In this document: piece after piece, positions 40,587 through 50,500 of the stretch
Numbering within the stretch: the first letter of the stretch is position 1
How the letters are laid out: each line of letters begins with the position of its first letter
Assembly (NCBI GenBank): GCA_036381495.1
Contig: DASVCS010000118.1
Span: 45,313-109,312 of the forward strand
From: DASVCS01 sp036381495
GTDB lineage: Bacteria > Gemmatimonadota > Gemmatimonadetes > Longimicrobiales > RSA9
Direction: 5' to 3'
DNA: 64,000 bases
Translations under genes and position numbers: made by a program
Notes under the pieces: model-generated
The model's input: only the letters and a program-made list of their open reading frames with translations
Told to the model about the DNA's origin: nothing
Database searches by the model: none

Positions 40587-41161
40587 ATTGGCGCGGCACG
40601 CTCATCGCGCTGGCGGTCGTCCTGCCCCTCATCCTGCTGTTCCGGGTCGGGATGCACCGTGACCCGCGCGCGATCCCCTCGCCGCTGCCGGGCCGGCCGG
40701 CGCCGGACTTCGCGTTGCGGCGGATGGACGCGGACACCGCCGCCGGGACGCTGCCGACGGACACGTCGCTGGTCCGGCTCGAAGAGCTGCGCGGCCGCGT
40801 CGTCGTCCTCAACTTCTGGGCATCGTGGTGTCTGGCGTGTCGGGACGAGCACGCCGCGCTCTCGGCCGTGGCCGAGGCGTACCGCGACCGGGGCGTGGTC
40901 TTCTACGGCGTGCTCTACAACGACACGCCCGAGAGCGCGCGGCGCTGGATCGAGGAGATGGGCGGCCAGAGCTACGAGACGCTGCTCGATCCGGGCGCGC
41001 GCACCGCAATCGACTACGGCCTGTACGGCGTTCCCGAGACGTTCCTCATCGACCGGAGCGGCCGCGTCGCGGCGAAGCAGATCGGGCCGGTCACCGAGGC
41101 GCGCCTCAGCGCGCGCCTCGATTCGTTGTTGGCCGCCGCGCCCGCGGAGGCGACGCCGTGA
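40583..41161 (+). CDS. ccmG: thiol:disulfide interchange protein CcmG/DsbE
   Basis: The 192-residue thioredoxin-like protein has an N-terminal membrane anchor and the redox centre FWASWCLACRDEH (CxxC). The cis-proline loop GVPETFLIDRSG is typical of CcmG. It keeps apocytochrome cysteines reduced for heme attachment. Overlaps neighbours by 4 nt on each side. Confidence 0.94.
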   Translation: MNWRGTLIALAVVLPLILLFRVGMHRDPRAIPSPLPGRPAPDFALRRMDADTAAGTLPTDTSLVRLEELRGRVVVLNFWASWCLACRDEHAALSAVAEAYRDRGVVFYGVLYNDTPESARRWIEEMGGQSYETLLDPGARTAIDYGLYGVPETFLIDRSGRVAAKQIGPVTEARLSARLDSLLAAAPAEATP

Positions 41162-41589
41162 GCCGCCGCCTGCTCGCCGGGGCCATCCTCGCCGCACTCC
41201 TCCCCACCGGCGCCGCATGGGCGCGCCAGAGCGCGCCGGCCGACTCGGCGCTCGAGGCGCGCGTCCGGGAAGTCGCCGCGGGGTTGCGCTGCCCGGTCTG
41301 TCAGGGGCTCTCGATCCTGGACTCGCCCACGGAGCTCGCCCAGGAGATGCGCGCCGTCGTCCGGGAGCAGCTCGCCGAGGGCCGCACGCCGGCCGAGGTC
41401 AAGGAGTACTTCGTGAGCAAGTACGGCGAGTGGATCCTGCTCGAACCCACACCCGAGGGGCTGAACCTCGTCGTCTATCTCCTGCCGTGGCTGACCGTGG
41501 CGGCCGGCGCGGCGGTCATTGCGATCGGTGTCCGGCGCTGGACGCGAACGGGTGGCGAGCCGGACCCCACCCCGCCGGAAGCGGTATAA
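41158..41589 (+). CDS. ccmH: cytochrome c-type biogenesis protein CcmH
   Basis: The 143-residue protein has a signal peptide (LLPTGAAWARQ), the redox motif LRCPVCQGLSI, the helical-bundle segment SPTELAQEMRAVVREQL and KYGEWILLEP, then a C-terminal membrane helix. It reduces apocytochrome thiols or CcmG. It is the last ccm gene; no ccmI is fused or adjacent, so the TPR function may be encoded elsewhere. The GTG start overlaps ccmG. Confidence 0.94.
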   Translation: MSRRLLAGAILAALLPTGAAWARQSAPADSALEARVREVAAGLRCPVCQGLSILDSPTELAQEMRAVVREQLAEGRTPAEVKEYFVSKYGEWILLEPTPEGLNLVVYLLPWLTVAAGAAVIAIGVRRWTRTGGEPDPTPPEAV

Positions 41590-41980
41590 CATCAGGTTCG
41601 CGTGAACCGGTCATCGTTACTGCACGGGAGCGGGAGCGGCGGCTCCTCGATACTGCACGGGAACGGGAGCGGCGGCTTCGCCGCCTGGAGCGGGAGCGTT
41701 TACGTTTACGGGAAACGGGGAGCGCCCTCCATCCCCGTAGACGTAAACGTCCCCGCTCCCGCTCCCGTTCCCGGGGGGCGCCCCGAACCACGCACGATCC
41801 ACGCGAACTCGATATGAGTCATCGCCCGCGCCGTGCGCGGGCCCTGGTGCATGAAAGGGCCGTGTGCGGCCGCGCCTGCGCACGAGCCTTTCAGGAGCCG
41901 GCACGCATCCGGCAGTCCAGATCCGCGGTGTGCCGCGAATGCGTCGCGGCCGACCGCCGACCCGAGCGAATGGAGCAGGG
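41590..41980. other. 391-bp intergenic region with inverted repeats
   Basis: No gene is supported. It carries an inverted copy of repeat family B (41658-41712), two direct copies of TACTGCACGGGAnCGGGAGC (near 41619 and 41651), and a facing CGTAGACGTAAACG arm (41735-41755) that can pair with the family B copy to form a long hairpin after ccmH. Confidence 0.65.
41658..41712 (-). repeat. dispersed repeat, family B, copy 3 (inverted)
   Basis: Read on the minus strand it is CCCGTAAACGTAAACG, CTCCCGCTCCAGG, a GGCGGCGAAGCCGCC palindrome and CGCTCCCGTTCCCG, nearly identical to 33461-33516, 8 kb away. Confidence 0.75.
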
Positions 41981-42844
41981 ATGTTTCCGACCCTCATCGA
42001 TATTGGCGGCTTCAGGATCACGACCTTCGGGTTGATGCTGGTCCTGTCGATCTTGACCGGCGCGTGGGTTCTCTCGAAGCAACTCGAACGCCGCGAGATC
42101 GACGGTGCAGTGGCCTGGGACGTCGCGACGTGGGTCGCCATTGCCGGGGTCCTGGGCGCCAAGCTCTACTTCCTCGCGCTGCACTGGCGCGCGGTGGTCG
42201 CCGACCCGTTGGGCGAGCTGTTGAGCCGCGGGGGCCTGGTCTGGTACGGCGGCCTGCTGGGCGGCGTGCTCACGTTCTACTGGCAGGTGAGGCGCAGGAA
42301 TCTGCCGCTCGGCAAGATGTTCGATGCGACGGCGCCGGCGCTCATGCTCGCCTACGCCGTGGGGCGCATCGGCTGCTTCCTCGTCGGCGATGACTACGGC
42401 CTGCCCACGAACGGCTGGATGGGGATCGCGTTCCCGGAGGGTGCGCCCCCGAGCACGGCCGGGTACCTCCGCTCGGTGGGCGCGGACATCCCGCTGAGCG
42501 TGCCGGATGCGACCGTACTCGCCGTGCACCCGACGCAGCTCTACGAGGTGGCTGCCGCGCTCGTCCTCTTCGCCATCCTGTGGAAGGTCTCCTCGCGCGC
42601 GTGGCGGCCCGGGCGGCTCTTCGGGCTCTATCTGGCGCTCTACGGCGTCGAGCGGTTCCTGATCGAGTTCGTGCGCGCGAAGGGGGACCGGTTCGTCTTC
42701 GGTCTCTCGACGTCGCAGGTGGCCAGCCTGATCCTCTTCGTCATCGCGGCGTACCTCTGGCGGCCGGCCGGCGCGCCGGCGGGTGCCACGGCGATGTCGG
42801 GGCGGGAAGCCGCCGCGCCGGCGCGATCACAGGCGAGCAAGTAG
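41981..42844 (+). CDS. lgt: prolipoprotein diacylglyceryl transferase
   Basis: The 287-residue membrane enzyme transfers a diacylglyceryl group to lipobox cysteines, the first step of lipoprotein maturation; many lipoproteins in this window depend on it. It has the GGLVWYGGLLGG segment, the signature region GRIGCFLVGDDYGLPT, and HPTQLYE, with seven membrane helices. ATG 41981 gives the standard N-terminus. It converges on the uracil-DNA glycosylase gene, overlapping by 18 bp. Confidence 0.95.
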   Translation: MFPTLIDIGGFRITTFGLMLVLSILTGAWVLSKQLERREIDGAVAWDVATWVAIAGVLGAKLYFLALHWRAVVADPLGELLSRGGLVWYGGLLGGVLTFYWQVRRRNLPLGKMFDATAPALMLAYAVGRIGCFLVGDDYGLPTNGWMGIAFPEGAPPSTAGYLRSVGADIPLSVPDATVLAVHPTQLYEVAAALVLFAILWKVSSRAWRPGRLFGLYLALYGVERFLIEFVRAKGDRFVFGLSTSQVASLILFVIAAYLWRPAGAPAGATAMSGREAAAPARSQASK

Positions 42845-43486
42845 CGCAGGGATCCGGGCGAAGTCCGCTTCGAGTGCGGGGAGCAGCTCGCGGCGGCGGA
42901 CCGCGGCGGAGGGGTGGAGGAGCGGGAGCAGCGTCATCCGCCTGCCACTCCATTCAATGGTCCGCGGCACGCCGCGCACCTTCGTGATCCGCTCGCCGGG
43001 CATGAAATACGTGAGCGCGATCCGCCCGAGCGTCACGAGCAGTTCCGGCGCGACGAGGCGGAGCTGCTCTTCCAGCCACGGCGCGTGCGCGCGGATCTCC
43101 GCCGCGCGCGGGTTCCGGTTCCCCGGTGGCCGGCACGCGACGATGTTGGTGATGAAGACGTCCGCGCGATCCATTCCGTTCTCCTCGAAGAGACGATCGA
43201 GCAGCCGCCCGGCGCGGCCGACGAACGGGCGCCCCTGACGGTCCTCATCGGCGCCGGGCGCCTCGCCGATGAACATGACGCGCGCATCCCGCGGTCCGGT
43301 CCCGGCAACGACCTGCGTGCGTTCAGGCGCCAGCGCACAGCGCGTGCAGCAGGCCATCGACCGGAAGAGCGAGCCGAGCGACGTGGCGCGTTCGACCTCC
43401 GCCGGGATGCCGGGCACGAACGGCGTCGGATCCCCCTTGCCGCGCCAGCAGTCTCGCTCCTCGCGACGAGCACGGCGTCTCGACAT
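42827..43486 (-). CDS. family 4 uracil-DNA glycosylase
   Basis: The 219-residue protein is a 4Fe-4S uracil-DNA glycosylase (family 4, UdgA type). It shows MACCTRCALAPERTQVV (two cluster cysteines), GEAPGADEDRQGRPFVGRAG as the catalytic motif, TNIVACRPPGNRNP (a further cysteine) and LLPLLHPSAA as the DNA-binding histidine motif. It removes uracil from DNA in base excision repair. ATG 43486 follows GGAGGAAG, which decides it over an upstream start at 43651. Confidence 0.92.
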   Translation of the reverse strand: MSRRRARREERDCWRGKGDPTPFVPGIPAEVERATSLGSLFRSMACCTRCALAPERTQVVAGTGPRDARVMFIGEAPGADEDRQGRPFVGRAGRLLDRLFEENGMDRADVFITNIVACRPPGNRNPRAAEIRAHAPWLEEQLRLVAPELLVTLGRIALTYFMPGERITKVRGVPRTIEWSGRRMTLLPLLHPSAAVRRRELLPALEADFARIPALLARL

Positions 43487-43693
43487 CGGCGCTTCCTCCC
43501 CTTGCGAACTGGTCGTTTCCGGCACGCGCGAGCGGGACAAGATCCCGCGCCGGAGCGTGGCGCGCAACGCGTGTGCCGCCGTGCGTGCTTGACGGCGCCG
43601 CATCGCGGACCGACTATGAAGGGGATGCAACGCCTCGAGGTCGCCGCGCATCGCGAGGCTTTCCGCCCCGAATCACGCCGGAGCCGAACCGAG

Positions 43694-43936
43694 ATGACCC
43701 GTTACACCGGAGGCACCGTGGAGACGACCACGCTGGTCCTGGGTCGGGAGGAGAAGAAGGAGACCGCCGAACGCGTTCGGCAGGCGCTGGACGGAGAGCC
43801 CGGAGTGATGCGGGTGCTGGCGCGGCCGGACCGGCGGGCCGTCTACGTGCGGCACAGCGCCGCCCGCGCGCCGCGCCACCGGCTGCTCGAGCGCCTCGAG
43901 GGCGAAGGCATCAGCGTGCGGATCGCTTCGCGCTAG
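43694..43936 (+). CDS. small HMA-like fold protein without metal cysteines
   Basis: The 80-residue protein has a beta-alpha-beta pattern (TTLVLGREEKKETAERVRQAL, then VMRVLARPDRRAVYVRHS, then HRLLERLEGEGISVRIAS; residues 13 onward) resembling a heavy-metal-associated or ACT-like fold, but the CxxC is absent. Function unknown. ATG 43694 has only a weak ribosome-binding site; ATG 43618 would give 105 residues. It is divergent from the glycosylase gene. Confidence 0.45.
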   Translation: MTRYTGGTVETTTLVLGREEKKETAERVRQALDGEPGVMRVLARPDRRAVYVRHSAARAPRHRLLERLEGEGISVRIASR

Positions 43937-44009
43937 AGTCGCCCTCGATCCCCGCCCTTCGTGGAATGCCGCTTGCACCCCTGATCGGGTGCGCCGCTTG
44001 CTCTGTGGC

Positions 44010-44028
44010 CCGCTCCCGACGGGAGCGG
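44010..44028 (+). terminator. 8-bp hairpin
   Basis: CCGCTCCC (44010-44017) and GGGAGCGG (44021-44028) close a 3-nt loop about 75 bp after the small gene. It lacks a T-run. Confidence 0.35.
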
Positions 44029-44157
44029 CCGTAAGGGGGGCGGCGCGGCCGGGCACGGGGCCGCTCGGCCCGGCCCGCCTGACACGGGGTCGGATCTTCG
44101 TCGGGACCGCGCCCGCGGCCACGGAGATCACGCGACCCAGCATCGTCGCGGGTGCCC

Positions 44158-44715
44158 ATGCGTTACTCCTCGTCGACCGCGCACGCTGCGCACTCGCACG
44201 CGGTTGCGCACGAACGCGCGCCGCGCGGCGTCCGGCTCCCCTCGATCACAGGCGCGCTCGTGGCGACCGTGCTGTGCGCCGCCTGTGGCGCGCACCTCTT
44301 CGACCACTGGCGCGGGCGGCCCGTCCTCACACGGGCGACCGCCGTGCCCGCCGACCGCCTCTGGGATCGGCTCGCCCGGCGCGCCGGTGCACTCGACCTC
44401 GTGCTGACCGCCGTCCAACCCGACCGGCGCCTCATCGAGTTCGACTGGATCACCGCGCCCGGTGACGGCCGGATCTACCTCCGGTGCACGCCCGCCGGTC
44501 CCATCGGCAGCGCATCCCTGCGGCCGCGCGTCATGGTCCGGCCCTCGCCGACCGGGAGCGTGGTCATCATCGCGACGGAGGTCCGGGCCACCACCTCCGC
44601 GACGTGCGAGTCGACCGGCCAGTTCGAGGACTGGCTCTTCGGCCGACTCGAGCCGGCCATCGCTGAAGCCGCTGCCTCGAGCGACGCCGGCGCCGTCACC
44701 GATCGGCCGGACTGA
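44158..44715 (+). CDS. putative lipoprotein of unknown function
   Basis: The 185-residue protein has a long basic N-terminus, a hydrophobic segment with a lipobox-like end (ALVATVLCAACGAHLF) and a small alpha/beta domain (DRLWDRLARRAGALDLVLTAV to VVIIATEVRA). No family is recognised. It is convergent with the GWxTD-type gene, with a 21-bp gap. Confidence 0.55.
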   Translation: MRYSSSTAHAAHSHAVAHERAPRGVRLPSITGALVATVLCAACGAHLFDHWRGRPVLTRATAVPADRLWDRLARRAGALDLVLTAVQPDRRLIEFDWITAPGDGRIYLRCTPAGPIGSASLRPRVMVRPSPTGSVVIIATEVRATTSATCESTGQFEDWLFGRLEPAIAEAAASSDAGAVTDRPD

Positions 44716-44736
44716 ACTCGGGTCGCGGCCCGCCGT

Positions 44737-46524
44737 TCATCGCTCCGCCGGCTCGCGGATCCGGATCACGCGGCTGGCCGATTCCGAAGCACCCGTCACC
44801 TGGTCCGTGATCACCAGGTCCAGCGCGTACAGCCCGGGCTCGAGCGGGGCCAGCGGCAGATCGACCGTCAGCACGGCGGTGCGGCCCTGTTCCCCCGTGT
44901 CGCTCCACGTGAGCGCGACAGGCTCGTCCCCGTCCGCCAACCCCAGCGTCCGTCCGAGCCAGTTCAGCGCACGCGCCAGCAACGGACGACCGTCCGCGCG
45001 CCGCGCAGCCAGTGAGACGCTGTAGTGCGTGGCGCCGTCCAGCCCCGGCGTCAGACCCCGTGCCTCGGCGTACAGCCCCACCGTGTCCGCGGCCGAAAGG
45101 ACCAGGTTGCCGCGCGCGCGCAACCGCGCGTCCGCCCGCCCGGTGGGCGGCGCACCGCTCCCGAACGGCCGCGCGATCAGCAAGTCCGACAGCGAGGGAG
45201 CGCCGCCGGAATCGGCCGCGACCTCGGTCCGGTAGCGCGCACGGCCCGCGAAACGGCGCTCCGCCTCCATCATCTCGAGACTGTACAGGTAGCTCCCCGG
45301 CGCCACCGTCAGCTCGAACGAAACCACCGCCGTGTCCCCCTCGAGGTGCGCCGCCCGCCGCACCACGCGGACCGGTTCGTACTCCTCATCGAGCAGGAAG
45401 AGGCCGGCAGCGAACTGCGCCGCCGGCCCGTTGTCGAGCGAGTCCAGCGGCAACGCACCATCCACCCGGAGCACCACCGAATCCCCCCTCGGGAACCGCG
45501 AGACCTGGTGTGCAATCGGCATCAGCCGCTCGACCACCTTCGTCGCGAAGCCGCCCCGCGCCCGCGACGCATCCAGCGGCCACGGCTCGCCGGGTGCCGG
45601 CGTTTCGGGGAATCCGGCCGTGGCCAGCGCCTGGGGGAGGAATGCGAGAGACTTCGGATCGTAGTGCTCGATCAGCCCCTCACTCATGGTCATCGACCAG
45701 TAGCGGATGCGCTCGCGGCTCGTCGGCACGCCGTAGCGGATCGTCAGTTCCTTGAGGTCGTTGCCCCATCGCGTCATGCCCCGCACCCGCGGCGCCCCGG
45801 AGAGGAGCCGGCACCAGACCCGACGCGCGAGGTGCTCCGCACGACGCTCGTTGCCCGGCACCATGTAGAGCGGATCCGAGAGGCGCCACAACGCCCGTTC
45901 GTATGCCAACTGGGCCTCCCGATGCATCTCCTCGTAGCGGTCCTTCTCATCGGGGGCGAGCAGGTCTTCGACGCTGCGGAACTCGCGCCGCTCCTCGGGC
46001 GGGAGTTGTCGGAGTCCCTCGTCGAAGCGGGCCTCCGCGGCCGAGTCATCGCCGGCGGCGTGGAGTGCGTAGCCTTCGAGGAACGGTCCCCACACCGAGT
46101 CGCCCGAGGCCCAGGTGAAGGTTCGGGCCGCCGAGACCGCCTCTTCCGCGCGGCCATCCTCGACCAGGTAGCGCAGCAGCGGGCCGACGGTACCCAGCTC
46201 GCCGGGTAGCGCCGCGAATGCGCGCCGGAGCGACTCGACGGCATCCTGTCGCGCGCGGGTCACCCGCGGATCCTCCTCGGGCGGCGGCGGCGACGGCGGC
46301 GTGCCCGAGTCGTCGTAGCGCAAGCAGAACCGCCCCACGATCTCGTCGCATTCCGAGGCGCTGACGGGCGAGCCGAAACGAGACGGGATCAGGTGGCGCA
46401 TCAGGTATTCGTACTCCCGTTCCGCCCGGCGCGCGGCATCCCGCAACGCTTCCGCCGAGTCCGCGGAGATCGGCGCGGGGAGCACCGACTGAAGGACGAG
46501 GAGCGCGACCGGCAATGCGGACAT
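44737..46524 (-). CDS. secreted GWxTD-type domain protein
   Basis: The 595-residue protein has a short signal peptide (LPVALLVLQSVLPAP), a TPR-like helical region (residues 90-190), and a GWxTD-like module (RLSDPLYMVPGNERRAEHLARRVW, residues 215-238; then GMTRWGNDLKELTIRYGVPTSRERIRYW), where GWxTD itself is degenerate. The C-terminal half is beta-rich (repeats of VVLRVDGALPLDSL and APGSYLYSLEMME type). GWxTD proteins are frequent in Gemmatimonadota and Acidobacteriota, with unknown role. GGAGG precedes ATG 46524. It is divergent from the GntR-type regulator. Confidence 0.65.
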   Translation of the reverse strand: MSALPVALLVLQSVLPAPISADSAEALRDAARRAEREYEYLMRHLIPSRFGSPVSASECDEIVGRFCLRYDDSGTPPSPPPPEEDPRVTRARQDAVESLRRAFAALPGELGTVGPLLRYLVEDGRAEEAVSAARTFTWASGDSVWGPFLEGYALHAAGDDSAAEARFDEGLRQLPPEERREFRSVEDLLAPDEKDRYEEMHREAQLAYERALWRLSDPLYMVPGNERRAEHLARRVWCRLLSGAPRVRGMTRWGNDLKELTIRYGVPTSRERIRYWSMTMSEGLIEHYDPKSLAFLPQALATAGFPETPAPGEPWPLDASRARGGFATKVVERLMPIAHQVSRFPRGDSVVLRVDGALPLDSLDNGPAAQFAAGLFLLDEEYEPVRVVRRAAHLEGDTAVVSFELTVAPGSYLYSLEMMEAERRFAGRARYRTEVAADSGGAPSLSDLLIARPFGSGAPPTGRADARLRARGNLVLSAADTVGLYAEARGLTPGLDGATHYSVSLAARRADGRPLLARALNWLGRTLGLADGDEPVALTWSDTGEQGRTAVLTVDLPLAPLEPGLYALDLVITDQVTGASESASRVIRIREPAER

Positions 46525-46599
46525 CGAACCTCCGTAGCTGGAATCCTTTTTGCGTCAAGCGTTGCGGCTCCAGTACCTCTCCCCGAAACGGAGGCGACC

Positions 46600-47571
46600 A
46601 TGGCCAGAGATCAGGTCGCCGGTGCGATCATCCTCGATACGCTGCGCGAGCGCATCGTCTCGGGGCTCTACGTCGGATACTGGCGTCCTGGAGAGCGGCT
46701 GCCCAGCATCCGCGAGATCGCAGAGGCGGAACGTGTTGACCGCAAGACCGCGGCCGCCGCGTACCACCGACTGGAAGAGGAGGGCCTCGTCCTGGTCCGA
46801 CCTCGCTCCGGCGTGTATCTGTGCGCCGCACCCCCTCCAGCCGCGCCCGGGCCGCTCGAACGCCTGCACCGGCAGTGGCTACAGCACACCTTCGAGGGCG
46901 CCCGCGCCCTCGGCCTCGATACCCGTACCATCCTGCGCCTCGTCGGCGCCGTCGCCGACCTCGAACAGTTGCGGCTGCCCGTCATCGAGTGTAACTGGTC
47001 CCAGGCCGAAGCCATCGCCGTCGAACTCCGCGAACGGCTCTACGTTCAGGCCATGCCCTACCTGCTCGATGACCTGCGCCCCGGCGATCCCGTGCTGGCG
47101 GAGGCACCGGTCCTCGTGACCACGCCGTACCACTCCGCCGAACTCTCGCTCCTCGCGCCCGGCCGCGTGGTCCTCGAAACCACGCTCGCCCCCGACGTCC
47201 TGCGCGAACTGCGCACGCGCGCCGCGCTCGAACGCGTCGTCGTCATCGCCGGCAACGACATCCACGCCCAGAAGGTGCGTCGCGCGCTGGCCCACTGCGG
47301 CGTGGGCCCCGCCGATGAACCGGTGCGCATCGTGCCCGCCATCGATCGCGCGGAACTCGCCGCCGCCGTCCAGGCCGCCGACCTCGTCTTCCTCTGGCCG
47401 GGCACGCCGGCCTGGGTCGAAGAGGCGCTCCCCGCTCGCTACCGGCGGATCCGGCCGCGCCGGAGCATATCGGATGAGGCGCTGACGCGCATTCAACTCG
47501 CTCTGCTGGATGCGGCGCTGCGCCGGGCGCGCGACGCTAGTACGTCCATCGACGCCGCAGTTCGACGATGA
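46600..47571 (+). CDS. GntR-type transcriptional regulator with unclassified effector domain
   Basis: The 323-residue protein begins with a GntR winged helix (LRERIVSGLYVGYWRPGERLPSIREIAE, residues 15-42; then VDRKTAAAAYHRLEEEGLV). The remaining 240 residues resemble the periplasmic-binding-like or LacI-type fold in strand pattern (VLAEAPVLVTTPYHS, VVVIAGNDIHAQKVRRALA, DLVFLWPGTPAW), without an aminotransferase domain. It may regulate the divergent GWxTD-type gene; the 75-bp gap should hold both promoters. The last 9 residues overlap the 3' end of tamB. Confidence 0.8.
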   Translation: MARDQVAGAIILDTLRERIVSGLYVGYWRPGERLPSIREIAEAERVDRKTAAAAYHRLEEEGLVLVRPRSGVYLCAAPPPAAPGPLERLHRQWLQHTFEGARALGLDTRTILRLVGAVADLEQLRLPVIECNWSQAEAIAVELRERLYVQAMPYLLDDLRPGDPVLAEAPVLVTTPYHSAELSLLAPGRVVLETTLAPDVLRELRTRAALERVVVIAGNDIHAQKVRRALAHCGVGPADEPVRIVPAIDRAELAAAVQAADLVFLWPGTPAWVEEALPARYRRIRPRRSISDEALTRIQLALLDAALRRARDASTSIDAAVRR

Positions 47572-50500
47572 ACTGCGGCTCCGGCGCAGTCACGGGGAGC
47601 GCGGTTCCGATGCGGCGGAAGAGGAGACCGCGGTCCGCGGGCTCGACGCCGAGCACGAGCGTCCACTCGGGGTCGATCCGCCACTGCAGGCGGACGGCCC
47701 AGATGTTCGTGGCGGCCTGACCGGGCCCGAAGAGAGTAGCCAGGCCGGCATCGACCGTGAGGAAGACCTCGTCGCCGAGCTGGCGGCCGAAGGCGACGGC
47801 CGGCGCGCCGAAGCCGATGAAGGGGCCGGGTGTGGGCCGGATCTGCACGTAGTCGAGCGGGAGGCCGAGGTCGGCGACGAGGGCCTCTTCGAGTTCGATG
47901 CTCGCGACCTCCGCCAGGCTGCCGACGCCGAACAGCGCCTCTTCGTAGAGGGAGGGGCCGGGGAAGGCACCCTCTTCGAGCGCGAAGCTGGGCTGCCCGA
48001 AGAGCAGGAAGCTGAGGAGTTCCGACTCGGGGATCCGCGTGCCGTCGGCGGTCGAGAGCGCGACGGTGGGTGCATTCAGGGTACCGCCGACGGTGATGAT
48101 GATCTCGATCGGTTGCCCGTTGGGACCGAGCACCGTCCGTGATGCGGTGATGTCCAGCGCCGGGTTGATGTCGATCGAGCCGAAGAACCGCACAGTCGCA
48201 CTCTGGATGTCGAAACGCCGGACCAGCGGGCCGACCCGGAGGGTGAAGGTGCCGCGTTCGCCCTCCAGGGTGCCGAATATGCGTAGGTTCTCCCCCAATT
48301 TGAGGAGTGTCAGCTCGCCGTGCAACTGCACGCGGAGCTGGTCGGTGACGAACCAGAGGTCGTCGCCGGCCTCGACGATGACCTCATCGAGGACGACGTC
48401 CCGCAGCCATGCCTCGAAGCCGGTCCGCGGCGGCGCGGCGCCGGCGAGCAGGGCATCGCCGTCCCCGCCCGCCTCACCGGCGGCGAGGGCGACGAAATCG
48501 TCCTCGGCTGTGCCGGTATCGAGTTCCGGGAGACGCAGGTCGCCATCGTTGAAGGTGACGTCGCCGGTGATGATGGGCGCGCGGAGTTCGCCGCCGAGAT
48601 GGAGCCAGCCCCAGAGCGCGGCGGGGTCGCGGTCGTCGGCGCCGGTCGGGCGGAACTCGTCGAAGTCGAGCCGCACATCGGCCACGGGCCGGGCCAGGTC
48701 GGGGAAGGCGATGGTGCCGCGAGCGGTCGCCCAGCCGTCGCTGCGTGCGCGGATCTCGCGGATGATGGCGCGGTTGCCTTCGAGTCGGATGTCGGCGGTG
48801 ATCTCCTCGTAGCGCTGGTCGAGCGCGGGGATGGTGACGGCGCCGTCGAACACCTCGATCGTGCCGGCGAGCGTGGGTCGGTCGACGGTGCCGTCCAGCG
48901 AGATGCGCGCGCGCAGCAGGCCCTCGGCGTCCTCGACCTCCGGGGTCGCGATCTCGAGCGCGGCGAGCGAGATGTCGTCGGCGACGAGCGTGGCTCGCAG
49001 CGGCGCACTACGCAGGAGGCGCACCCGCGGGAGGAGGGTGAGCTCGAGTTCCATGGGGAGCACGGCGTCGAACCGTGCCTCGCCCGCCGCATCCACGAGG
49101 GCCGTCGCGCGCGCGGACAGCCGCCGATCCTCGAAGAGGAGCGTGCCCTCGATGTAGCCGACGGCCACGCCGCGAACGCTCCCGTTGAGGAGTCGGAATT
49201 CGCCTCCGACGCGCGGCGTCGTGTCGGGTCCGACGGCGCGGGCCTGGAGCCACAGCTCGCCGGTGACCACCGGTGCCTGCCCGATCATGACGAGGACCTC
49301 ACCGATGGGGAGCGCCCGGATATCGACGCGGAGCTCCGTCGGCCCCGTGGGCGGGAGCCGGCCATCGACCGCGATGCGGCCGTTGCCGCCCGTCTCCTCG
49401 AGGACCAGGTCGCGGATCTCGTAGCCGGGCGCCTCTCCCCCCCAGGTGATGCGAGCCGGCCGGGTGAGCGTCCAGCGCTCCTCGGTCAGGTCGATGACCA
49501 GGCGGCGGATCCGCGCCTCGTTCGGCCCATCCGATCGGAGCGTCCCCTCGGAGGCGAGCTGCACGACGCGGCCGTCCGCGCGGGCGGCATCCACTTCGAG
49601 GTCGAAGCGCGGCTCGTCGAAGTCGAGCGCGATCGTGGCGGTGTCGTAGGTGCCGGCGCCCGGTGTCTCGACGTCGTCCGCGGCCAGTCGCAGGCGGATC
49701 CGGGGGAGCGGCTCACCGAGTCCGATGCGGTACGTCGCGTCGGCCGATGAGACGGCCCAATCGTCGTAGCGGAGCCCGGCGCCCTCGAGCGTCCCCGCGA
49801 ACGTCGGACGCTCGAGCGTTCCGGTGAGGCGCCCTGCCGTCCGGACCGCGCCGCCGAACGTGGCATCCGGCGGGATGGGCAGGTACGGCCCGAACGCGCC
49901 CAGGTCGCGCACGGCCACGCGGTAGCGGATCGCGCCGGCCTCGGGCGCCGTGAAGTGCCACTCCCCGGCGGCCTCGAGCGAGAGTGGACCGACGCGCAGC
50001 GCGAGGGTGTCGATCGAGAGCGCGCCGGCCTCGGCCGCGGCGGCGATCCGGACCGTATCCGCGGGCCCGGTCTCCCAGCCGGTGAAGCGGCCGCGGAGGC
50101 GGAGCCGAGCGGAGAGGCGCGCCGGGTCGAACCCGCGTCCGACGAGCGAGAAGCGGGAGGTGAGCGCGACCGGTGGGACCGCGGGCTCGAGCAGTGCATC
50201 CAGCCGGAGGGCGCTCGTGCTTCCGGTCAAGTCGTACGCCGCGACGGGGCCCGTGAGGTCCAGCGTCCCGGCAAGGGCGAGCGTGCCGCCGGCCACGGCG
50301 AGCGCCACGTCCAGCTCGAGCGGCGCGCGCCCCGGCGGCCCGCGCAGGGTGATTCGTCCCGTGACCCGGCCCGCCAGCGGCAGCCCCGGCGCGAGCGGCC
50401 GCAATGCGCCGAGCGGGACGTCCGTCAGCTCGATGTCCGCGCTCCGGAGCGCGAAGCCATCGAGCGCGAAGGCCGCGCGTCCAGCGATCCGCGCCGTGAA

